Both the position numbers and the translations under genes were made by a program. A stretch of DNA of 64,000 nt from Tianweitania sp. UT-5YL-CI-8 (GTDB lineage Bacteria; Pseudomonadota; Alphaproteobacteria; Rhizobiales; Rhizobiaceae): the NCBI RefSeq assembly GCF_030010215.1, contig NZ_JASCRR010000001.1:496001-560000 (forward strand), in the 5' to 3' direction. Shown in pieces: positions 9,002 through 19,126 of the stretch (positions are counted from its first letter, which is position 1; the number at the start of each line of letters is the position of its first letter). The notes under the pieces were generated by a model that saw nothing but the letters and a program-made list of their open reading frames with translations, ran no database searches and was not told the origin of the DNA.

Positions 9002-9876
9002 GCATGTCCGTCGTCGCACCCACCGCAGCCAACGACAAAGCGCCGTCGCAAATCGCCTGGCTCGCCCGCCGCTTCATCCGCAACAAGGCAGCTTTGTTCG
9101 GGCTGGTCATCGTCGGGCTGTTCGTCGTTCTCGCGGTGTTCGCGCCACTGGTAGCTCCGTTCGACCCGATCAAGACCAACTGGGGGATGATCCGCAAGGC
9201 GCCCTCGGCCCTGCACTGGTTTGGCACCGACGAACTCGGCCGCGACGTGCTCTCGCGTGTGATCTACGGAGCGCGGGCATCGTTGATGGCCGGCGTTGTC
9301 TCGGTGCTCATCGCCTTCACCATCGGCGTGCCGATCGGTATCGTCTCCGGCTATGTCGGCGGCGTCTTCGACACCGTCGTCATGCGCGTCATCGATGCCT
9401 TCCTGGCCATTCCGTTCCTGATCATGGCGATTGCGCTGGCCGCGTTTCTCGGACCGAGCCTGACCAATGCGATGATCGCCATCGGCATTTCATCCGCACC
9501 GATCTTCGCCCGGTTGGCGCGCGGCCAGACGCTGGTGATCAAGGTCGAGGAATATATCGAAGCGGCGTATTCGCTAGGCGTCAGACCGCTCACGATCCTG
9601 ACCAAATACATCTTCGTCAATGCCTTTCCGCCGCTCCTGGTGCAGTCGACGCTGGCGATTGCCACCGCGATCATCGCCGAGGCCGCCCTTGCCTTTCTCG
9701 GCCTCGGCCAGCAGCCGCCGGATGCGAGCTGGGGCAGCATGCTGAACGCCGGGCGGTCATCGCTGTCGCTCGCGCCCTGGATGTCGATCTATCCTGGCAT
9801 TGCGATTTTCCTGACCGTGCTCGGCTTCAACCTGCTGGGAGACGGGCTGCATGACGCGCTCGATCCCAAGGACTGA
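8998..9876 (+). CDS. dppC: Peptide-type ABC transporter permease, DppC-like
   Basis: Predicted 292-residue second permease. After a short cytoplasmic N-terminus come FGLVIVGLFVVLAVFAP and the family signature FGTDELGRDVLSRVIYGAR near residues 80-98, then an EAA-type loop EEYIEAAYSLGV. I chose GTG 8998, which overlaps the preceding stop (GTGA) and has GAGGA upstream. ATG 9004, two codons later, is an equally possible start. Confidence 0.92.
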   Translation: MSMSVVAPTAANDKAPSQIAWLARRFIRNKAALFGLVIVGLFVVLAVFAPLVAPFDPIKTNWGMIRKAPSALHWFGTDELGRDVLSRVIYGARASLMAGVVSVLIAFTIGVPIGIVSGYVGGVFDTVVMRVIDAFLAIPFLIMAIALAAFLGPSLTNAMIAIGISSAPIFARLARGQTLVIKVEEYIEAAYSLGVRPLTILTKYIFVNAFPPLLVQSTLAIATAIIAEAALAFLGLGQQPPDASWGSMLNAGRSSLSLAPWMSIYPGIAIFLTVLGFNLLGDGLHDALDPKD

Positions 9877-9919
9877 GCGCGGTCCAATACGACGGCTATC
9901 GCCGCATGAAGGAATGACG

Positions 9920-11767
9920 ATGCTGGATGTGACGAGCAGGAAGGATGAAGCGACAGCAAGGCTTGCGCCCGTGCTGTCGGTCGAGAACCTGACCACCTCC
10001 TTCCGCACCGACGGCGGGTGGAAATCGGTGGTGCGCGACATGTCGTTCGACATTGCGCCGCGCGAGACGGTTGCGATCGTCGGCGAATCCGGCTCGGGCA
10101 AAAGCGTGACGTCGCTGTCGATCATGCGGCTTCTGCAAAAGGGTGCGAGCCGCATCGAAGGCAAGATACGGCTCGGCGATAAGGACTTGCTGTCTTTGTC
10201 GGACGAGGAGATGCGCGGTGTTCGCGGCAAGGACATCGCGATGATCTTCCAGGAGCCGATGACCAGCCTCAACCCGATCTTCCCGATCGGCAACCAGATC
10301 GCCGAGGCGCTGACCGTGCATCAGTCGCTGACCCGGTCCCAGGCACGCGCGGAGGTCACGCGGCTTCTGGAGAAGGTGCGCATTCCCAATGCCGCCTCGC
10401 GTTTCGACGAATATCCGCACCAGTTCTCCGGCGGCATGCGCCAGCGCGTGATGATTGCCATGGCGCTTGCCTCGCGGCCGAAACTCTTGATCGCCGACGA
10501 GCCGACGACTGCGCTCGATGTGACCATCCAGGGCCAGATTCTCGACCTGATCAAGACGCTGCAGGACGAAGAAGGCATGGCCGTCCTGTTCATCACCCAT
10601 GACATGGGCGTGGTGGCCGAAGTCTCCGACCGGACGCTGGTAATGTTCCGCGGCGATACCGTTGAGATGGGCACGACCGACGACATCTTCCATCGCGGCA
10701 AACACCCTTACACACGGGCGTTGCTGGCGGCGGTGCCGCGGCTGGGTTCGATGAAGGGCCGCGCTTTGCCGCAGCGCTTCCCCATCATCGACATCAACAC
10801 CGGCGAAGCGATGCCGCTCATGGATGTCACGGACACCGTCGCCAAGACCAAGACGCCGATCCTTGACGTCAAGGATTTGACAACGCGCTTCGACCTCAAT
10901 GCCGGCTTCTTCCGCCGCAAAACCGGTTCGGTGCATGCGGTGGAGAAGGTGTCGTTCAGCCTGTTCGAAGGCGAAACGCTGTCGCTGGTCGGCGAATCGG
11001 GTTGCGGGAAATCGACCACCGGACGCTCCGTGACCCGCCTTGTCAGGCCGACCAGCGGCCATGTCACCGTCGACGGCTATGACGTCATGACGCTCGACGC
11101 CTCGACCTTGCGCACCATGCGGCGCTCGATCCAGATGGTGTTCCAGGACCCGTTCGCCAGCCTCAATCCGCGCATGAGCGTCGGTTCGGCAGTCACCGAA
11201 CCCTTCATCGAACACAATCTCGGCACAAGGCGGCAGGCGCGCGAAAAGGCCGCCGACCTGATGGAGAAGGTCGGCCTGTCGCCCGACATGATGCGGCGGT
11301 TTCCGCACGAGTTTTCCGGCGGCCAGCGCCAGCGCGTCGCCATCGCCCGCGCGCTGATGCTCGACCCGAAGGTGATCGTGGCCGACGAGGCGGTTTCGGC
11401 GCTGGACGTGTCGATCAAGGCGCAGGTCTGCAACCTGCTGCTCGACCTGCAGCAGAACCTGAACCTCGCTTATCTGTTTATCAGCCATGACATGGCGGTG
11501 GTGGAACGCGTCAGCCACCGCGTGGCGGTGATGTATCTGGGCGAGATCGTCGAGATCGGGCCCCGCGCGGCGGTGTTCGACAATCCGCAGCATCCCTACA
11601 CGAGAAAGCTGATGGCGGCGGTCCCGGTGCCGGATCCGGCGCGCCGGTCGCTGAAACGCAACATGTCCACCGACGAGATCAAGAGCCCGTTCCGCCCCGC
11701 GGGCTACGTACCGCCGCTGCGCGAATATCGCGAGGTCTCGGAAGGGCATCTGGTTCAGCTTGGCTGA
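9920..11767 (+). CDS. Peptide-type ABC transporter, fused DppD-DppF ATP-binding protein
   Basis: Predicted 615-residue cytoplasmic ATPase with two complete ABC domains in one chain. The first has Walker A GESGSGKS near residue 60 and signature FSGGMRQRV. The second has Walker A GESGCGKS near residue 360 and signature FSGGQRQRV. Each domain ends with the oligopeptide-ABC C-terminal HPYTR motif region. A fused DppDF is common in alphaproteobacteria. ATG 9920 is favoured because AAGGA lies 6 bases upstream; ATG 9914 abuts that site. The pair of domains energises the DppBC-like permease. Kynureninase follows after 67 bases. Confidence 0.93.
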   Translation: MLDVTSRKDEATARLAPVLSVENLTTSFRTDGGWKSVVRDMSFDIAPRETVAIVGESGSGKSVTSLSIMRLLQKGASRIEGKIRLGDKDLLSLSDEEMRGVRGKDIAMIFQEPMTSLNPIFPIGNQIAEALTVHQSLTRSQARAEVTRLLEKVRIPNAASRFDEYPHQFSGGMRQRVMIAMALASRPKLLIADEPTTALDVTIQGQILDLIKTLQDEEGMAVLFITHDMGVVAEVSDRTLVMFRGDTVEMGTTDDIFHRGKHPYTRALLAAVPRLGSMKGRALPQRFPIIDINTGEAMPLMDVTDTVAKTKTPILDVKDLTTRFDLNAGFFRRKTGSVHAVEKVSFSLFEGETLSLVGESGCGKSTTGRSVTRLVRPTSGHVTVDGYDVMTLDASTLRTMRRSIQMVFQDPFASLNPRMSVGSAVTEPFIEHNLGTRRQAREKAADLMEKVGLSPDMMRRFPHEFSGGQRQRVAIARALMLDPKVIVADEAVSALDVSIKAQVCNLLLDLQQNLNLAYLFISHDMAVVERVSHRVAVMYLGEIVEIGPRAAVFDNPQHPYTRKLMAAVPVPDPARRSLKRNMSTDEIKSPFRPAGYVPPLREYREVSEGHLVQLG

Positions 11768-11834
11768 CCCGGGATTTCGCGTGAAATAGGAACGCTGGCG
11801 CTCAGAAGCGCAGGAATTGAGGATTGCCTTCACA

Positions 11835-13082
11835 ATGACTGGACTTCCCGACCTCTCCGCCATTGAGGCGATGGACAAGGCCGACCCGCTGCGCGCCTTG
11901 CGCAGCCGCTTCGTGCTACCCGAAGGCCTCATCTATCTCGACGGCAACTCGCTGGGAGCAGCCTCGCCCGCGGCCTATGTGGAGCTGGAGCAGGCAGCGA
12001 AGGTCGAATGGGGCCGAGACCTGATCCGCAGCTGGAACAAGGCCGGCTGGTTCGATATGCCGCTGGTCCTGGGCGACCGCATCGGCAGACTGGTCGGCGC
12101 CGCTCCCGGCCAGACGGTGGTCGCCGACACCACTTCGATCAACATCTATAAGGCGCTGCACGCGGCGATGAGCCTGCGGCCGGACCGCAATGTCATCGTC
12201 GCGGAAGGCGGCAGTTTTCCGACCGACCTCTATATTGCCGAAGGTGTGCTTTCGACCCGGCCCGGCGCGACGCTCCGTCTCGAAGGCGTCGATGCACCGA
12301 CTATTGAAGAACTGATCGATGAGAACGTCGCCGTCGTGCTGGTCAACCAGGTCAACTACAAAACGGGCGAATTGCGCGACATGGCGGCACTAACCAAGCG
12401 CGTGCAGGACGCCGGCGCCGTCGTTGTCTGGGACCTCTGCCACACCGCCGGCGCATTGCCAATAGACCTGGACGGCACAAAAGCCGATTTCGCCGTCGGC
12501 TGCAGCTACAAATATCTCAATGGCGGCCCCGGCGCGCCGGCCTTCATCTATGTCGCGCAACGCCATCTGGCCGAAGCCCGCCAACCGCTCAGCGGCTGGT
12601 GGAGCCACGCGCGGCCGTTCGCCTTCGAGCAGGGCTATGCGGCGGATGCCGGCATCCGGAGGTTCCAATGCGGTACGCAGTGCATCCTGTCGATGCGCGC
12701 GCTGAAGGGCGCGTTGGACATCTGGGACGATGTCGACCTGCATGCCCTGCGCAGAAAAAGTGTGGCGCTGACGGATTTGTTCATCGAGCTGGTCGAAGCC
12801 AGATGCGAGGGTCTCGGCCTGACGCTGGAAAGCCCGCGCGACAGTTCCAGGCGCGGCAGCCAGGTGGCGTTCAGGCACGACAACGCCTATGCCGTCATGC
12901 AGGCGCTGATCGAGCGCGATGTGATTGGCGATTTCCGCGCGCCGTCCACGCTCCGCTTCGGCTTCACACCACTCTATATCGGCTTCAAGGATGTCTGGAC
13001 GGCGGTCGAGGTGCTCGAAGACATCCTGCGCAGCGGCGCCTGGAGGGACGAGCGCTTCGCGGTGAAAGCGGCGGTTACGTGA
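11835..13082 (+). CDS. kynU: Kynureninase
   Basis: Predicted 415-residue PLP enzyme that cleaves L-kynurenine to anthranilate and L-alanine; length matches the family. Family signatures are LDGNSLG near residue 42, VVLVNQVNYKTGELRD near residue 170, WDLCHTAGALP with the PLP-binding Asp, and the Schiff-base Lys in SYKYLNGGPG near residue 227. ATG 11835 gives the normal N-terminus; a TTG at 11817 is also in frame. The gene lies directly downstream of the peptide-type importer and upstream of anthranilate catabolic genes, which fits catabolic use of kynurenine. Tryptophan dioxygenase and kynurenine formamidase are not in this window. Confidence 0.93.
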   Translation: MTGLPDLSAIEAMDKADPLRALRSRFVLPEGLIYLDGNSLGAASPAAYVELEQAAKVEWGRDLIRSWNKAGWFDMPLVLGDRIGRLVGAAPGQTVVADTTSINIYKALHAAMSLRPDRNVIVAEGGSFPTDLYIAEGVLSTRPGATLRLEGVDAPTIEELIDENVAVVLVNQVNYKTGELRDMAALTKRVQDAGAVVVWDLCHTAGALPIDLDGTKADFAVGCSYKYLNGGPGAPAFIYVAQRHLAEARQPLSGWWSHARPFAFEQGYAADAGIRRFQCGTQCILSMRALKGALDIWDDVDLHALRRKSVALTDLFIELVEARCEGLGLTLESPRDSSRRGSQVAFRHDNAYAVMQALIERDVIGDFRAPSTLRFGFTPLYIGFKDVWTAVEVLEDILRSGAWRDERFAVKAAVT

Positions 13083-13828
13083 CCGCAGCCAAGGACCGGT
13101 GGCGCTGCCTGCGTGTGAATGTGATCGGATTTGGCCGGATCGGAAGGCCAGTGGTCGATTTTCTCACGCGCACCGACGGTTACGAGTTGGGCAGCGTCTT
13201 GGTACGGAATGGAGGGGCTTATCCTGCAGGCATAAAGGTGACGGCGGACCCGGACCTGTTCTTTGCCACAGGCTGCGATCTCATCATCGACACGGCGGGG
13301 CCTGAGGCATTGGCCGCTCATGGCGAGCGGGCGCTTGCCATTGCCGAGACTTGGACAATCGGCGCGGCAGCGCTGGCCGATGACAGCCTGCGGAAAAAAC
13401 TGGAAAACGTTGGCAGACAAGCGGGCCACAGACTGCGCGTCCTGCCCGGTGCGATTGCCGGCCTAGACGGCGTGGCGGCGGCTGCCGCGAGCGGCAAATG
13501 CCATGTCAGACTGTCGATCAGCCGTCCAGGGCTTGCAGGGGAACGGGAGGTTGTCTTTCATGGCAGCGCGAGAGAGGCCGCAAGCGCACATCCGAACGAA
13601 CTCAACATCGCCGTCGCGGCTGCGCTGGCGGGATCGGGGCTGGATGCGACCTCGGTGGAGCTCGGCGGCTCCGACGTCCATCGGCTGGGGCTTAGCGTCA
13701 AGTCCGCTTTCGGGACGATGAGCGTCGATATCGAACTGAATCCGCTTCCGACCCAGGGCCTTCATCCGGTATCCGCCTCGATTGTCGCGGCACTCGTCCG
13801 CGAGCGGTCCGTTATCGTCGTCGGCTGA
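13079..13828 (+). CDS. Aspartate dehydrogenase-like oxidoreductase (NadX/DUF108 family)
   Basis: Predicted 249-residue NAD(P)-dependent enzyme. A Rossmann start VNVIGFGRIGRPVVDFL is followed by a C-terminal domain with PNELNIAVAAALAG, the substrate-domain motif of L-aspartate dehydrogenase-like proteins, and a late GLHPVSASIVAALV. GTG 13079 overlaps the kynureninase stop by four bases (GTGA), so it is probably translated with KynU. In the family the reaction is oxidative deamination of aspartate for NAD synthesis or amino-acid catabolism. In this operon a different amino acid or imine is possible, but I cannot assign it. Confidence 0.75.
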   Translation: MTAAKDRWRCLRVNVIGFGRIGRPVVDFLTRTDGYELGSVLVRNGGAYPAGIKVTADPDLFFATGCDLIIDTAGPEALAAHGERALAIAETWTIGAAALADDSLRKKLENVGRQAGHRLRVLPGAIAGLDGVAAAAASGKCHVRLSISRPGLAGEREVVFHGSAREAASAHPNELNIAVAAALAGSGLDATSVELGGSDVHRLGLSVKSAFGTMSVDIELNPLPTQGLHPVSASIVAALVRERSVIVVG

Positions 13829-13910
13829 CGTTGAAAGGCATGGGAATGATCCGCCACAGCTTTCCGGCCTTGTCCCGGCCTCCGAAACGGCTTTACAACA
13901 GCCCGGTCGC

Positions 13911-13926
13911 ACCGGCCTCTGCCGGT
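13911..13926 (+). other. Short hairpin just before the marR ribosome binding site
   Basis: ACCGGC and GCCGGT pair around a CTCT loop, ending 4 bases before the AGGG site of the marR gene. It could modulate marR translation, or be chance in GC-rich DNA. Confidence 0.3.
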
Positions 13927-13940
13927 TGGCAGGGATGAGC

Positions 13941-14489
13941 ATGGCCGAGCAGAACATAGACGAACCGAAAGCAGCGGGTGCGGCCGCCGAATGGATCGAC
14001 GGCGAGACCAAGGTGCTGGAAGCCCCTGGCGACCATGGCGCCGAGCTGCGGCTGTGGTTGCGCCTGTTGACCTGCTCGACCTTGGTGGAGACGGAGGTAC
14101 GCCGCCGTCTGCGCGAGGAATTCGATTCTACCTTGCCCCGCTTCGACCTGATGGCGCAGCTCGAGCGCGCCAGCGACGGCATGGTGCTGGGCGAAGTCTC
14201 CAAGCGCATGATGGTGTCGCCCGGCAACATCACCGTGCTGGTGGAGCGCCTCGCCGAGAGCGGCCACATCAGCCGCACCACCTCTCCCACCGACCGGCGC
14301 GTGCAGATCATCGCGTTGACACCCTTCGGCCGCACCGAATTCGAGAAGATGGCGGCTGCCCATGCCGGCTGGATCGCCGACCTTTTCGGCGGCCTTTCGA
14401 CAAAAGACGGGGCAGTGCTGCTCGACGAACTCGCCAAGCTCAAAAGATCCATCGTCGGCTCGCTCGGCAAGGCCGGCAGGCCGGCCTGA
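13941..14489 (+). CDS. MarR family transcriptional regulator, probable anthraniloyl-CoA pathway regulator
   Basis: Predicted 182-residue dimeric winged-helix regulator. After a 35-residue N-terminal extension come LRLWLRLLTCSTLVE and FDLMAQLER, the recognition region LGEVSKRMMVSPGNITVLVERL, and the wing SPTDRRVQIIALTPFG. ATG 13941 is placed 6 bases after AGGG; ATG 13935 abuts it. The gene sits immediately before the anthraniloyl-CoA monooxygenase/reductase. MarR proteins beside aromatic-CoA pathways usually respond to the CoA thioester. I infer that it binds the AAGCTT-centred palindromes at 14532 and 51717. Confidence 0.88.
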   Translation: MAEQNIDEPKAAGAAAEWIDGETKVLEAPGDHGAELRLWLRLLTCSTLVETEVRRRLREEFDSTLPRFDLMAQLERASDGMVLGEVSKRMMVSPGNITVLVERLAESGHISRTTSPTDRRVQIIALTPFGRTEFEKMAAAHAGWIADLFGGLSTKDGAVLLDELAKLKRSIVGSLGKAGRPA

Positions 14490-14531
14490 CCTCTTATGAC
14501 AACGGTATCCGACCGCTTCGCCTCGACAAAT

Positions 14532-14549
14532 AACTTTAAGCTTGAAGTT
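14532..14549. promoter_or_regulatory. Candidate MarR operator, AAGCTT-centred palindrome (copy 1)
   Basis: AACTTTAAGCTTGAAGTT is an 18-base palindrome with one mismatched symmetrical pair. It lies in the 145-base gap between marR and the monooxygenase/reductase gene. A related element with 14 of 18 identical positions lies at 51717-51734, beside the 2-aminobenzoate-CoA ligase gene. Position, symmetry and recurrence next to functionally linked genes support an operator, most simply for the adjacent MarR protein. Confidence 0.6.
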
Positions 14550-14634
14550 TTTCGAAAGCAGGTTCATGTTCCTTTTGCCAGCGATGCTGGCGCGGCTTGC
14601 CCATAGGGCGATACGAATTCCGGAGGAGAACGGC

Positions 14635-16953
14635 ATGCGGATTGTCTGCATCGGTGGTGGTCCGGCGGGGCTCTATTTCGCGCTTCTGATGAAGCGCCAG
14701 TATCCCCAGCACGAGATCACCGTGGTCGAGCGCAACCGCCCGTTCGACACGTTCGGCTGGGGCGTAGTCTTTTCCGACGCCACCATGCAGTCGATGCGCC
14801 AGTGGGACCCGCAGACAGCTGAAGCCATCGAAGTCGCCTTCAACCACTGGGACGATATCGAGCTGGTGTTCAAGGGCCGCAAAATCCGCACCAGCGGCCA
14901 CGGTTTCGTCGGCATCGGCCGCAAGAAGATGCTCAACATCCTGCAGGAGCGCTGCCTCGAACTCGGTGTCGAACTAGTGTTCGAGACCGACGTGCAGGGC
15001 GACCAGGACTTCCCCACTGCCGACCTGATCATTTCAGCCGATGGCGTGAACTCGCGCATCCGGCACAAATATGCTGACATCTTCAAGCCCGACATGCTGA
15101 TGCGGCCCAACCGCTACATCTGGCTGGGCACCGACAAGCCGTTCGACGCCTTCACCTTCGATTTCCAGAAGACAGAGCACGGCTGGTTCCAGGCGCATAT
15201 CTATCGTTTCGACGACAAGACCTCGACCTTCATCGTCGAAACCACCGACGACGTGTTCCGGGCGCATGGCATCGACCAAATGGATCAGGACGAGTCCATC
15301 GCCTTCTGCGAGAAGCTGTTCGCCGGGACGCTGGATGGCCACAGGCTGATGACCAATGCGCGCCATATGCGCGGCTCGGCTTGGCTCAATTTCGGCCGGT
15401 TGATCTGCGAAAAGTGGAGCCATTTCAACGGCAGGAGCCATGTCGTGCTGATGGGCGACAGCGCCCACACAGCGCATTTTGCCATCGGCTCGGGCACCAA
15501 GCTCGCCATCGACGACGCCATCGAGCTGACGCGCCAGTTCGACCTGTTCGGCCACGATACGGCGCGGATCGGCGAAGTGCTCGCCGCCTATGAGGAGATC
15601 CGCCGCGTCGATGTCGCCCGCATCCAGAATGCGGCGCGCAACGCCATGGAGTGGTTCGAGGTGGTCGGCACGCGCTACGCCGACACGATGGAGCCCGAAC
15701 AATTCATGTACTCGATGCTGACGCGCTCGCAGCGCATCAGCCACGAAAACCTGCGGCTGCGCGACAAGGACTGGCTCGAAGGTTACGAGCGCTGGTTCGC
15801 CGAACGCACCGGCGTGAACCCCGCGCCCAATGGTGCCGTGCCGCCGCCGATGTTCACGCCTTTCAGCATTCGCGGATTGACGCTGCACAACCGCATCGTC
15901 ATGTCGCCGATGGCGATGTATTCTGCCACCGAAGGCATGCCGAACGACTTCCATCTCGTCCATCTCGGTTCGCGCGCCATGGGCGGTGCGGCCCTGATCT
16001 TCCCGGAGATGACCTGCGTGTCAGCCGACGCGCGCATCACGCCCGGCTGCCTGGGTCTTTGGAACGACGAGCAGAAGACGGAGTGGAAACGCATCGTGGA
16101 CTTCGTCCACACCACCACGCCGGCCAAGATAGGCATCCAGCTCGGCCATGCCGGCCGCAAGGGGTCGACCCGGCTTGCCTGGGATGGCATCGACCAGCCG
16201 GTCGACGAAGGCGGCTGGCCGCTGATCTCGGCATCGCCCCTGCCCTATCTCAAGAACTCCGACATCCCGCGCGAAATGACGCGCGAAGACATGGACCGGG
16301 TGATCGGCGACTTCGTCAGCGCCACTGAGCGCGCTCGCGACCTCGGCTTCGACATTTTGGAACTGCATGCCGCGCACGGCTATCTGCTGTCGAGTTTCCT
16401 GTCGCCGCTGACCAACCTGCGCAACGACGAGTATAATGGCGACCACGCCGGACGGGCGCGCTTCCCGCTCGAAGTGTTCCACGCCATCCGCGCGGTCTGG
16501 CCAAAGGACAAGCCGATCTCGGTGCGCTTGTCCACCAACGACTGGGCCGAGGGCGGCAACACGCCCGAGGACGCCGCTGTTTTCGCTGAGTTGTTCAAGG
16601 ATGCGGGCGCCGACATGATCGACTGTTCTTCGGGACAGGTGGTGAAGGAGGAGAAGCCGGTCTACGGCCGCCTGTTCCAGACACCGTTCTCCGACAAAAT
16701 CCGCAACGAGGTGCAAATCCCTACCATCGCGGTCGGTGCCATCTCGGAAGCCGACCATGCCAACTCGATCATCGCAGCCGGCCGCGCCGATCTTTGCGCG
16801 GTTGCCCGGCCGCATCTCGCCGATCCGTCCTTCGTTCTGCATGAGGCAGCCAGGATCGGCTACGAAGCACAGGCCTGGCCCAAGCAATATGCGTCGGCGC
16901 GCGGACAATATGTCAACAACCTCGCCCGCGCGGCGACCCCGGCCAAGGGCTGA
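14635..16953 (+). CDS. Anthraniloyl-CoA (2-aminobenzoyl-CoA) monooxygenase/reductase, FAD monooxygenase fused to old yellow enzyme domain
   Basis: Predicted 772-residue bifunctional flavoenzyme. Residues 1-390 form a class A FAD monooxygenase with GGGPAG near residue 7, [11 protein letters not shown] near residue 135, and [18 protein letters not shown] for FAD binding. From about residue 404 an old-yellow-enzyme domain begins ([20 protein letters not shown]), with [27 protein letters not shown] and a C-terminal flavin-binding VGAIS. This arrangement and length match 2-aminobenzoyl-CoA monooxygenase/reductase of Azoarcus evansii, which hydroxylates and dearomatises anthraniloyl-CoA. CGGAGGAG precedes ATG 14635. 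It heads the catabolic block that ends with ridA. Confidence 0.9.
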   Translation: MRIVCIGGGPAGLYFALLMKRQYPQHEITVVERNRPFDTFGWGVVFSDATMQSMRQWDPQTAEAIEVAFNHWDDIELVFKGRKIRTSGHGFVGIGRKKMLNILQERCLELGVELVFETDVQGDQDFPTADLIISADGVNSRIRHKYADIFKPDMLMRPNRYIWLGTDKPFDAFTFDFQKTEHGWFQAHIYRFDDKTSTFIVETTDDVFRAHGIDQMDQDESIAFCEKLFAGTLDGHRLMTNARHMRGSAWLNFGRLICEKWSHFNGRSHVVLMGDSAHTAHFAIGSGTKLAIDDAIELTRQFDLFGHDTARIGEVLAAYEEIRRVDVARIQNAARNAMEWFEVVGTRYADTMEPEQFMYSMLTRSQRISHENLRLRDKDWLEGYERWFAERTGVNPAPNGAVPPPMFTPFSIRGLTLHNRIVMSPMAMYSATEGMPNDFHLVHLGSRAMGGAALIFPEMTCVSADARITPGCLGLWNDEQKTEWKRIVDFVHTTTPAKIGIQLGHAGRKGSTRLAWDGIDQPVDEGGWPLISASPLPYLKNSDIPREMTREDMDRVIGDFVSATERARDLGFDILELHAAHGYLLSSFLSPLTNLRNDEYNGDHAGRARFPLEVFHAIRAVWPKDKPISVRLSTNDWAEGGNTPEDAAVFAELFKDAGADMIDCSSGQVVKEEKPVYGRLFQTPFSDKIRNEVQIPTIAVGAISEADHANSIIAAGRADLCAVARPHLADPSFVLHEAARIGYEAQAWPKQYASARGQYVNNLARAATPAKG

Positions 16954-16955
16954 CC

Positions 16956-17729
16956 ATGGCGCAGCGCCACGCCTTCGTCACCGGTGCCGGCAGCGGCATA
17001 GGCAGGGCCATTGCCTCAGCACTGAACGCCGCTGGTCTGACCGTTACGCTTGCGGGCCGGCGGAAGGAGCCGCTCGAAGCTGTTGCGGCCGAGATCGAGG
17101 CAGCGGGCGGTAGCGCGTTTGTCGCTTCAGGCTTCGACGTGACCGACGAGAGGTCGATAAGCCACGGCATCGAAGCGGCGATTGCCGCCGCCGGCGATAT
17201 CGCGGTTCTGGTCAACTGCGCGGGGGAAGCACCCTCCGCACCCTTCGAGAAAACCGATCTGGCGACCTGGAACCGGGTCATGGCGATCAATTTGACCGGA
17301 ACCTTCCTGGTCACGCAGGCAGCCTTGCCCGCGATCCGACGCGTCGGCAATGGACGCATCGTCAATGTCGCCAGCACCGCCGGCTTGACCGGCTATGGCT
17401 ATGTCGCGGCCTATTGCGCCTCCAAGCACGGCGTGGTCGGCATGACGCGCGCTTTGGCACTTGAGCTGGCCCGCACCGACATCACCGTCAACGCCGTATG
17501 CCCCGGCTTCACCGACACGCCGCTCATCGACAAGGCCATCGACATCATCACCGGCAAAACCGGTCGGACGCCCGACGAGGCGCGCGCGAGCCTTTCCCGC
17601 GCCAATCCGCAAGGCCGCCTGGTGACGCCGCAGGAGGTCGCCGACGCAGTGCTCTGGCTCGCATCCGAGAGGGCAACCGCCATCACCGGCCAGGCGATAC
17701 CCGTCGCGGGTGGCGAGGTTCTTGGATAA
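16956..17729 (+). CDS. SDR family oxidoreductase, beta-oxidation-like step of anthraniloyl-CoA degradation
   Basis: Predicted 257-residue short-chain dehydrogenase with GAGSGIG cofactor loop near residue 9, NCAGEAP near residue 87, catalytic Ser in NVASTAG and YCASKHG with the Tyr-x3-Lys pair near residue 153, and the C-terminal ITGQAIPVAGGEV. It starts 2 bases after the preceding stop. In this operon it may act as a hydroxyacyl-CoA dehydrogenase, or reduce or oxidise the ring ketone or alcohol formed after dearomatisation. The exact step is inference. Confidence 0.88.
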   Translation: MAQRHAFVTGAGSGIGRAIASALNAAGLTVTLAGRRKEPLEAVAAEIEAAGGSAFVASGFDVTDERSISHGIEAAIAAAGDIAVLVNCAGEAPSAPFEKTDLATWNRVMAINLTGTFLVTQAALPAIRRVGNGRIVNVASTAGLTGYGYVAAYCASKHGVVGMTRALALELARTDITVNAVCPGFTDTPLIDKAIDIITGKTGRTPDEARASLSRANPQGRLVTPQEVADAVLWLASERATAITGQAIPVAGGEVLG

Positions 17730-17785
17730 AACCCAGCCGCCCGGACAACAGAGTTTCAGGCACGTTTCAACAGGGGACTACGAAA

Positions 17786-18238
17786 ATGGCAGGCGATCTA
17801 CACAAAGGCATTACCCGCAACGGCGAGGGTTTCGACGGCAAGACCTGGAACATTTTGGGCCAGGTCTATTTCCCGAAAGCGGTAAGCAAGGCAAGCTTCG
17901 CATTCGAGACCAACAGCGAGCCGGGCCAGTTCGTGCCCGTCCATATCCATCCGACGCAGGATGAATACATCCTCGTCCAGGAAGGCGAACTGGACCTGAA
18001 GCTCGACGGCGAATGGTTCAAGGCGAACGCCGGCGACTTGGTGCGAATGCCGCGCGGCATACCCCATGGCTATTTCAACAAATCCGACAAGCCGACCCGC
18101 GCTTTGTTCTGGGTGTCGCCGGCAGGCATGCTCGAGCAACTGTTCGAGAAGCTGGATAACATGACCGACGTCGAGGAGGTCGTGAAGGTTTCGGCCGCGC
18201 ATGAGGTGGATTTCCTGCCGCCATCGGCCAACAACTGA
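17786..18238 (+). CDS. Cupin domain protein of the anthraniloyl-CoA operon
   Basis: Predicted 150-residue single cupin. The metal-binding motif HIHPTQDEYILVQEG near residue 53 and the second motif PRGIPHGYFNKS near residue 93 are intact, so a metal site is likely. ATG 17786 follows CAGGGGA. A cupin between the SDR and the enoyl-CoA hydratase suggests a catalytic or isomerising role on the cyclic amino-acyl-CoA intermediate, but no specific reaction can be assigned from sequence. The C-terminal part may aid dimer contacts. Confidence 0.75.
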   Translation: MAGDLHKGITRNGEGFDGKTWNILGQVYFPKAVSKASFAFETNSEPGQFVPVHIHPTQDEYILVQEGELDLKLDGEWFKANAGDLVRMPRGIPHGYFNKSDKPTRALFWVSPAGMLEQLFEKLDNMTDVEEVVKVSAAHEVDFLPPSANN

Positions 18239-18277
18239 TCAAGACAACCGGCCAGCGGCGCGATGGAGGAGCAGGCG

Positions 18278-19123
18278 ATGACGACCAACCCGATGCAGGA
18301 GAAGAAGCGTCCGTTCAAGGACCATAGGGCGAAGCATTTCCTGTTCGAGACGGATGCCGACGGCCGCGTTGCGACCATCACGCTGAACCGGCCGGAGAAG
18401 AAGAACCCGCTGACCTTCGAAAGCTACGAGGAACTGGGTGACCTGTTCCGCTCGCTGCAGCGCGCCAGCGACGTGCGCACCGTCGTCATTACGGGTGCGG
18501 CCAACAACTTCTCATCCGGCGGCGATGTGTTCGACATCATCGAGCCGCTGACCAAGATGACGATGCCCGATCTGCTCGATTTCACCCGCATGACGGGTGA
18601 TCTCGTCCGCCAGATCCGTTCCTGTCCACAGCCGATCGTCGCGGCGGTGGACGGCATCTGCGCGGGCGCGGGCGCAATCCTGGCGATGTCGGCGGATTAC
18701 CGCATCGCCACGCCTGAGACGAAGACCGCCTTCCTGTTCACCCGCGTCGGCCTTGCCGGCGCGGATATGGGCGCGTGCGGCATCCTTCCCCGCATCATCG
18801 GCCAGGGCCGTGCCGCCGAATTGTTGTTTACGGGCAGGGTCATGACTTCAGCCGAAGGCCATGCCTGGGGCTTCTACAACGCCCTGCACGAGCGGTCGGT
18901 TCTGCTTGAAGAAGCGCAGAAATTCGCCCGCACAGTCGCCGACGGTCCGTGGTTTGCGCATGCCATGACCAAGAAGATGCTCGACCAGGAATGGGCGATG
19001 GGCATCGACCAACTGATCGAATCCGAGGCGCAGGCGCAGGCGATCTGCATGGCCACCGGCGATTTCCGCCGCGCGTTCGAGGCCTTCGCCGCCAAGGCCA
19101 AGCCCGAATTCAAGGGCAATTGA
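18278..19123 (+). CDS. Enoyl-CoA hydratase/isomerase family protein
   Basis: Predicted 281-residue crotonase-fold enzyme. [13 protein letters not shown] begins the fold, followed by the oxyanion-hole segments [12 protein letters not shown] near residue 78 and [18 protein letters not shown] near residue 127. The usual second catalytic Glu region reads [18 protein letters not shown]. It probably hydrates an enoyl-CoA, or helps hydrolytic ring opening, in the anthraniloyl-CoA route. I chose ATG 18278 because GGAGGA lies 6 bases before it; an in-frame ATG at 18263 overlaps that site. A 30-residue basic N-terminal extension precedes the core. Confidence 0.87.
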   Translation: MTTNPMQEKKRPFKDHRAKHFLFETDADGRVATITLNRPEKKNPLTFESYEELGDLFRSLQRASDVRTVVITGAANNFSSGGDVFDIIEPLTKMTMPDLLDFTRMTGDLVRQIRSCPQPIVAAVDGICAGAGAILAMSADYRIATPETKTAFLFTRVGLAGADMGACGILPRIIGQGRAAELLFTGRVMTSAEGHAWGFYNALHERSVLLEEAQKFARTVADGPWFAHAMTKKMLDQEWAMGIDQLIESEAQAQAICMATGDFRRAFEAFAAKAKPEFKGN

Positions 19124-19126
19124 GCT

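Noticed and set aside
11791-11810. GCGCT...AGCGC repeat upstream of kynU as a regulatory hairpin
   Set aside because: It is only a 5-base stem in GC-rich DNA and is likely chance.
9896-11932. 678-codon open frame on the minus strand opposite the fused ABC ATPase
   Set aside because: It is a shadow of two strong ABC domains; its composition is Arg/His-rich and no motif is visible.
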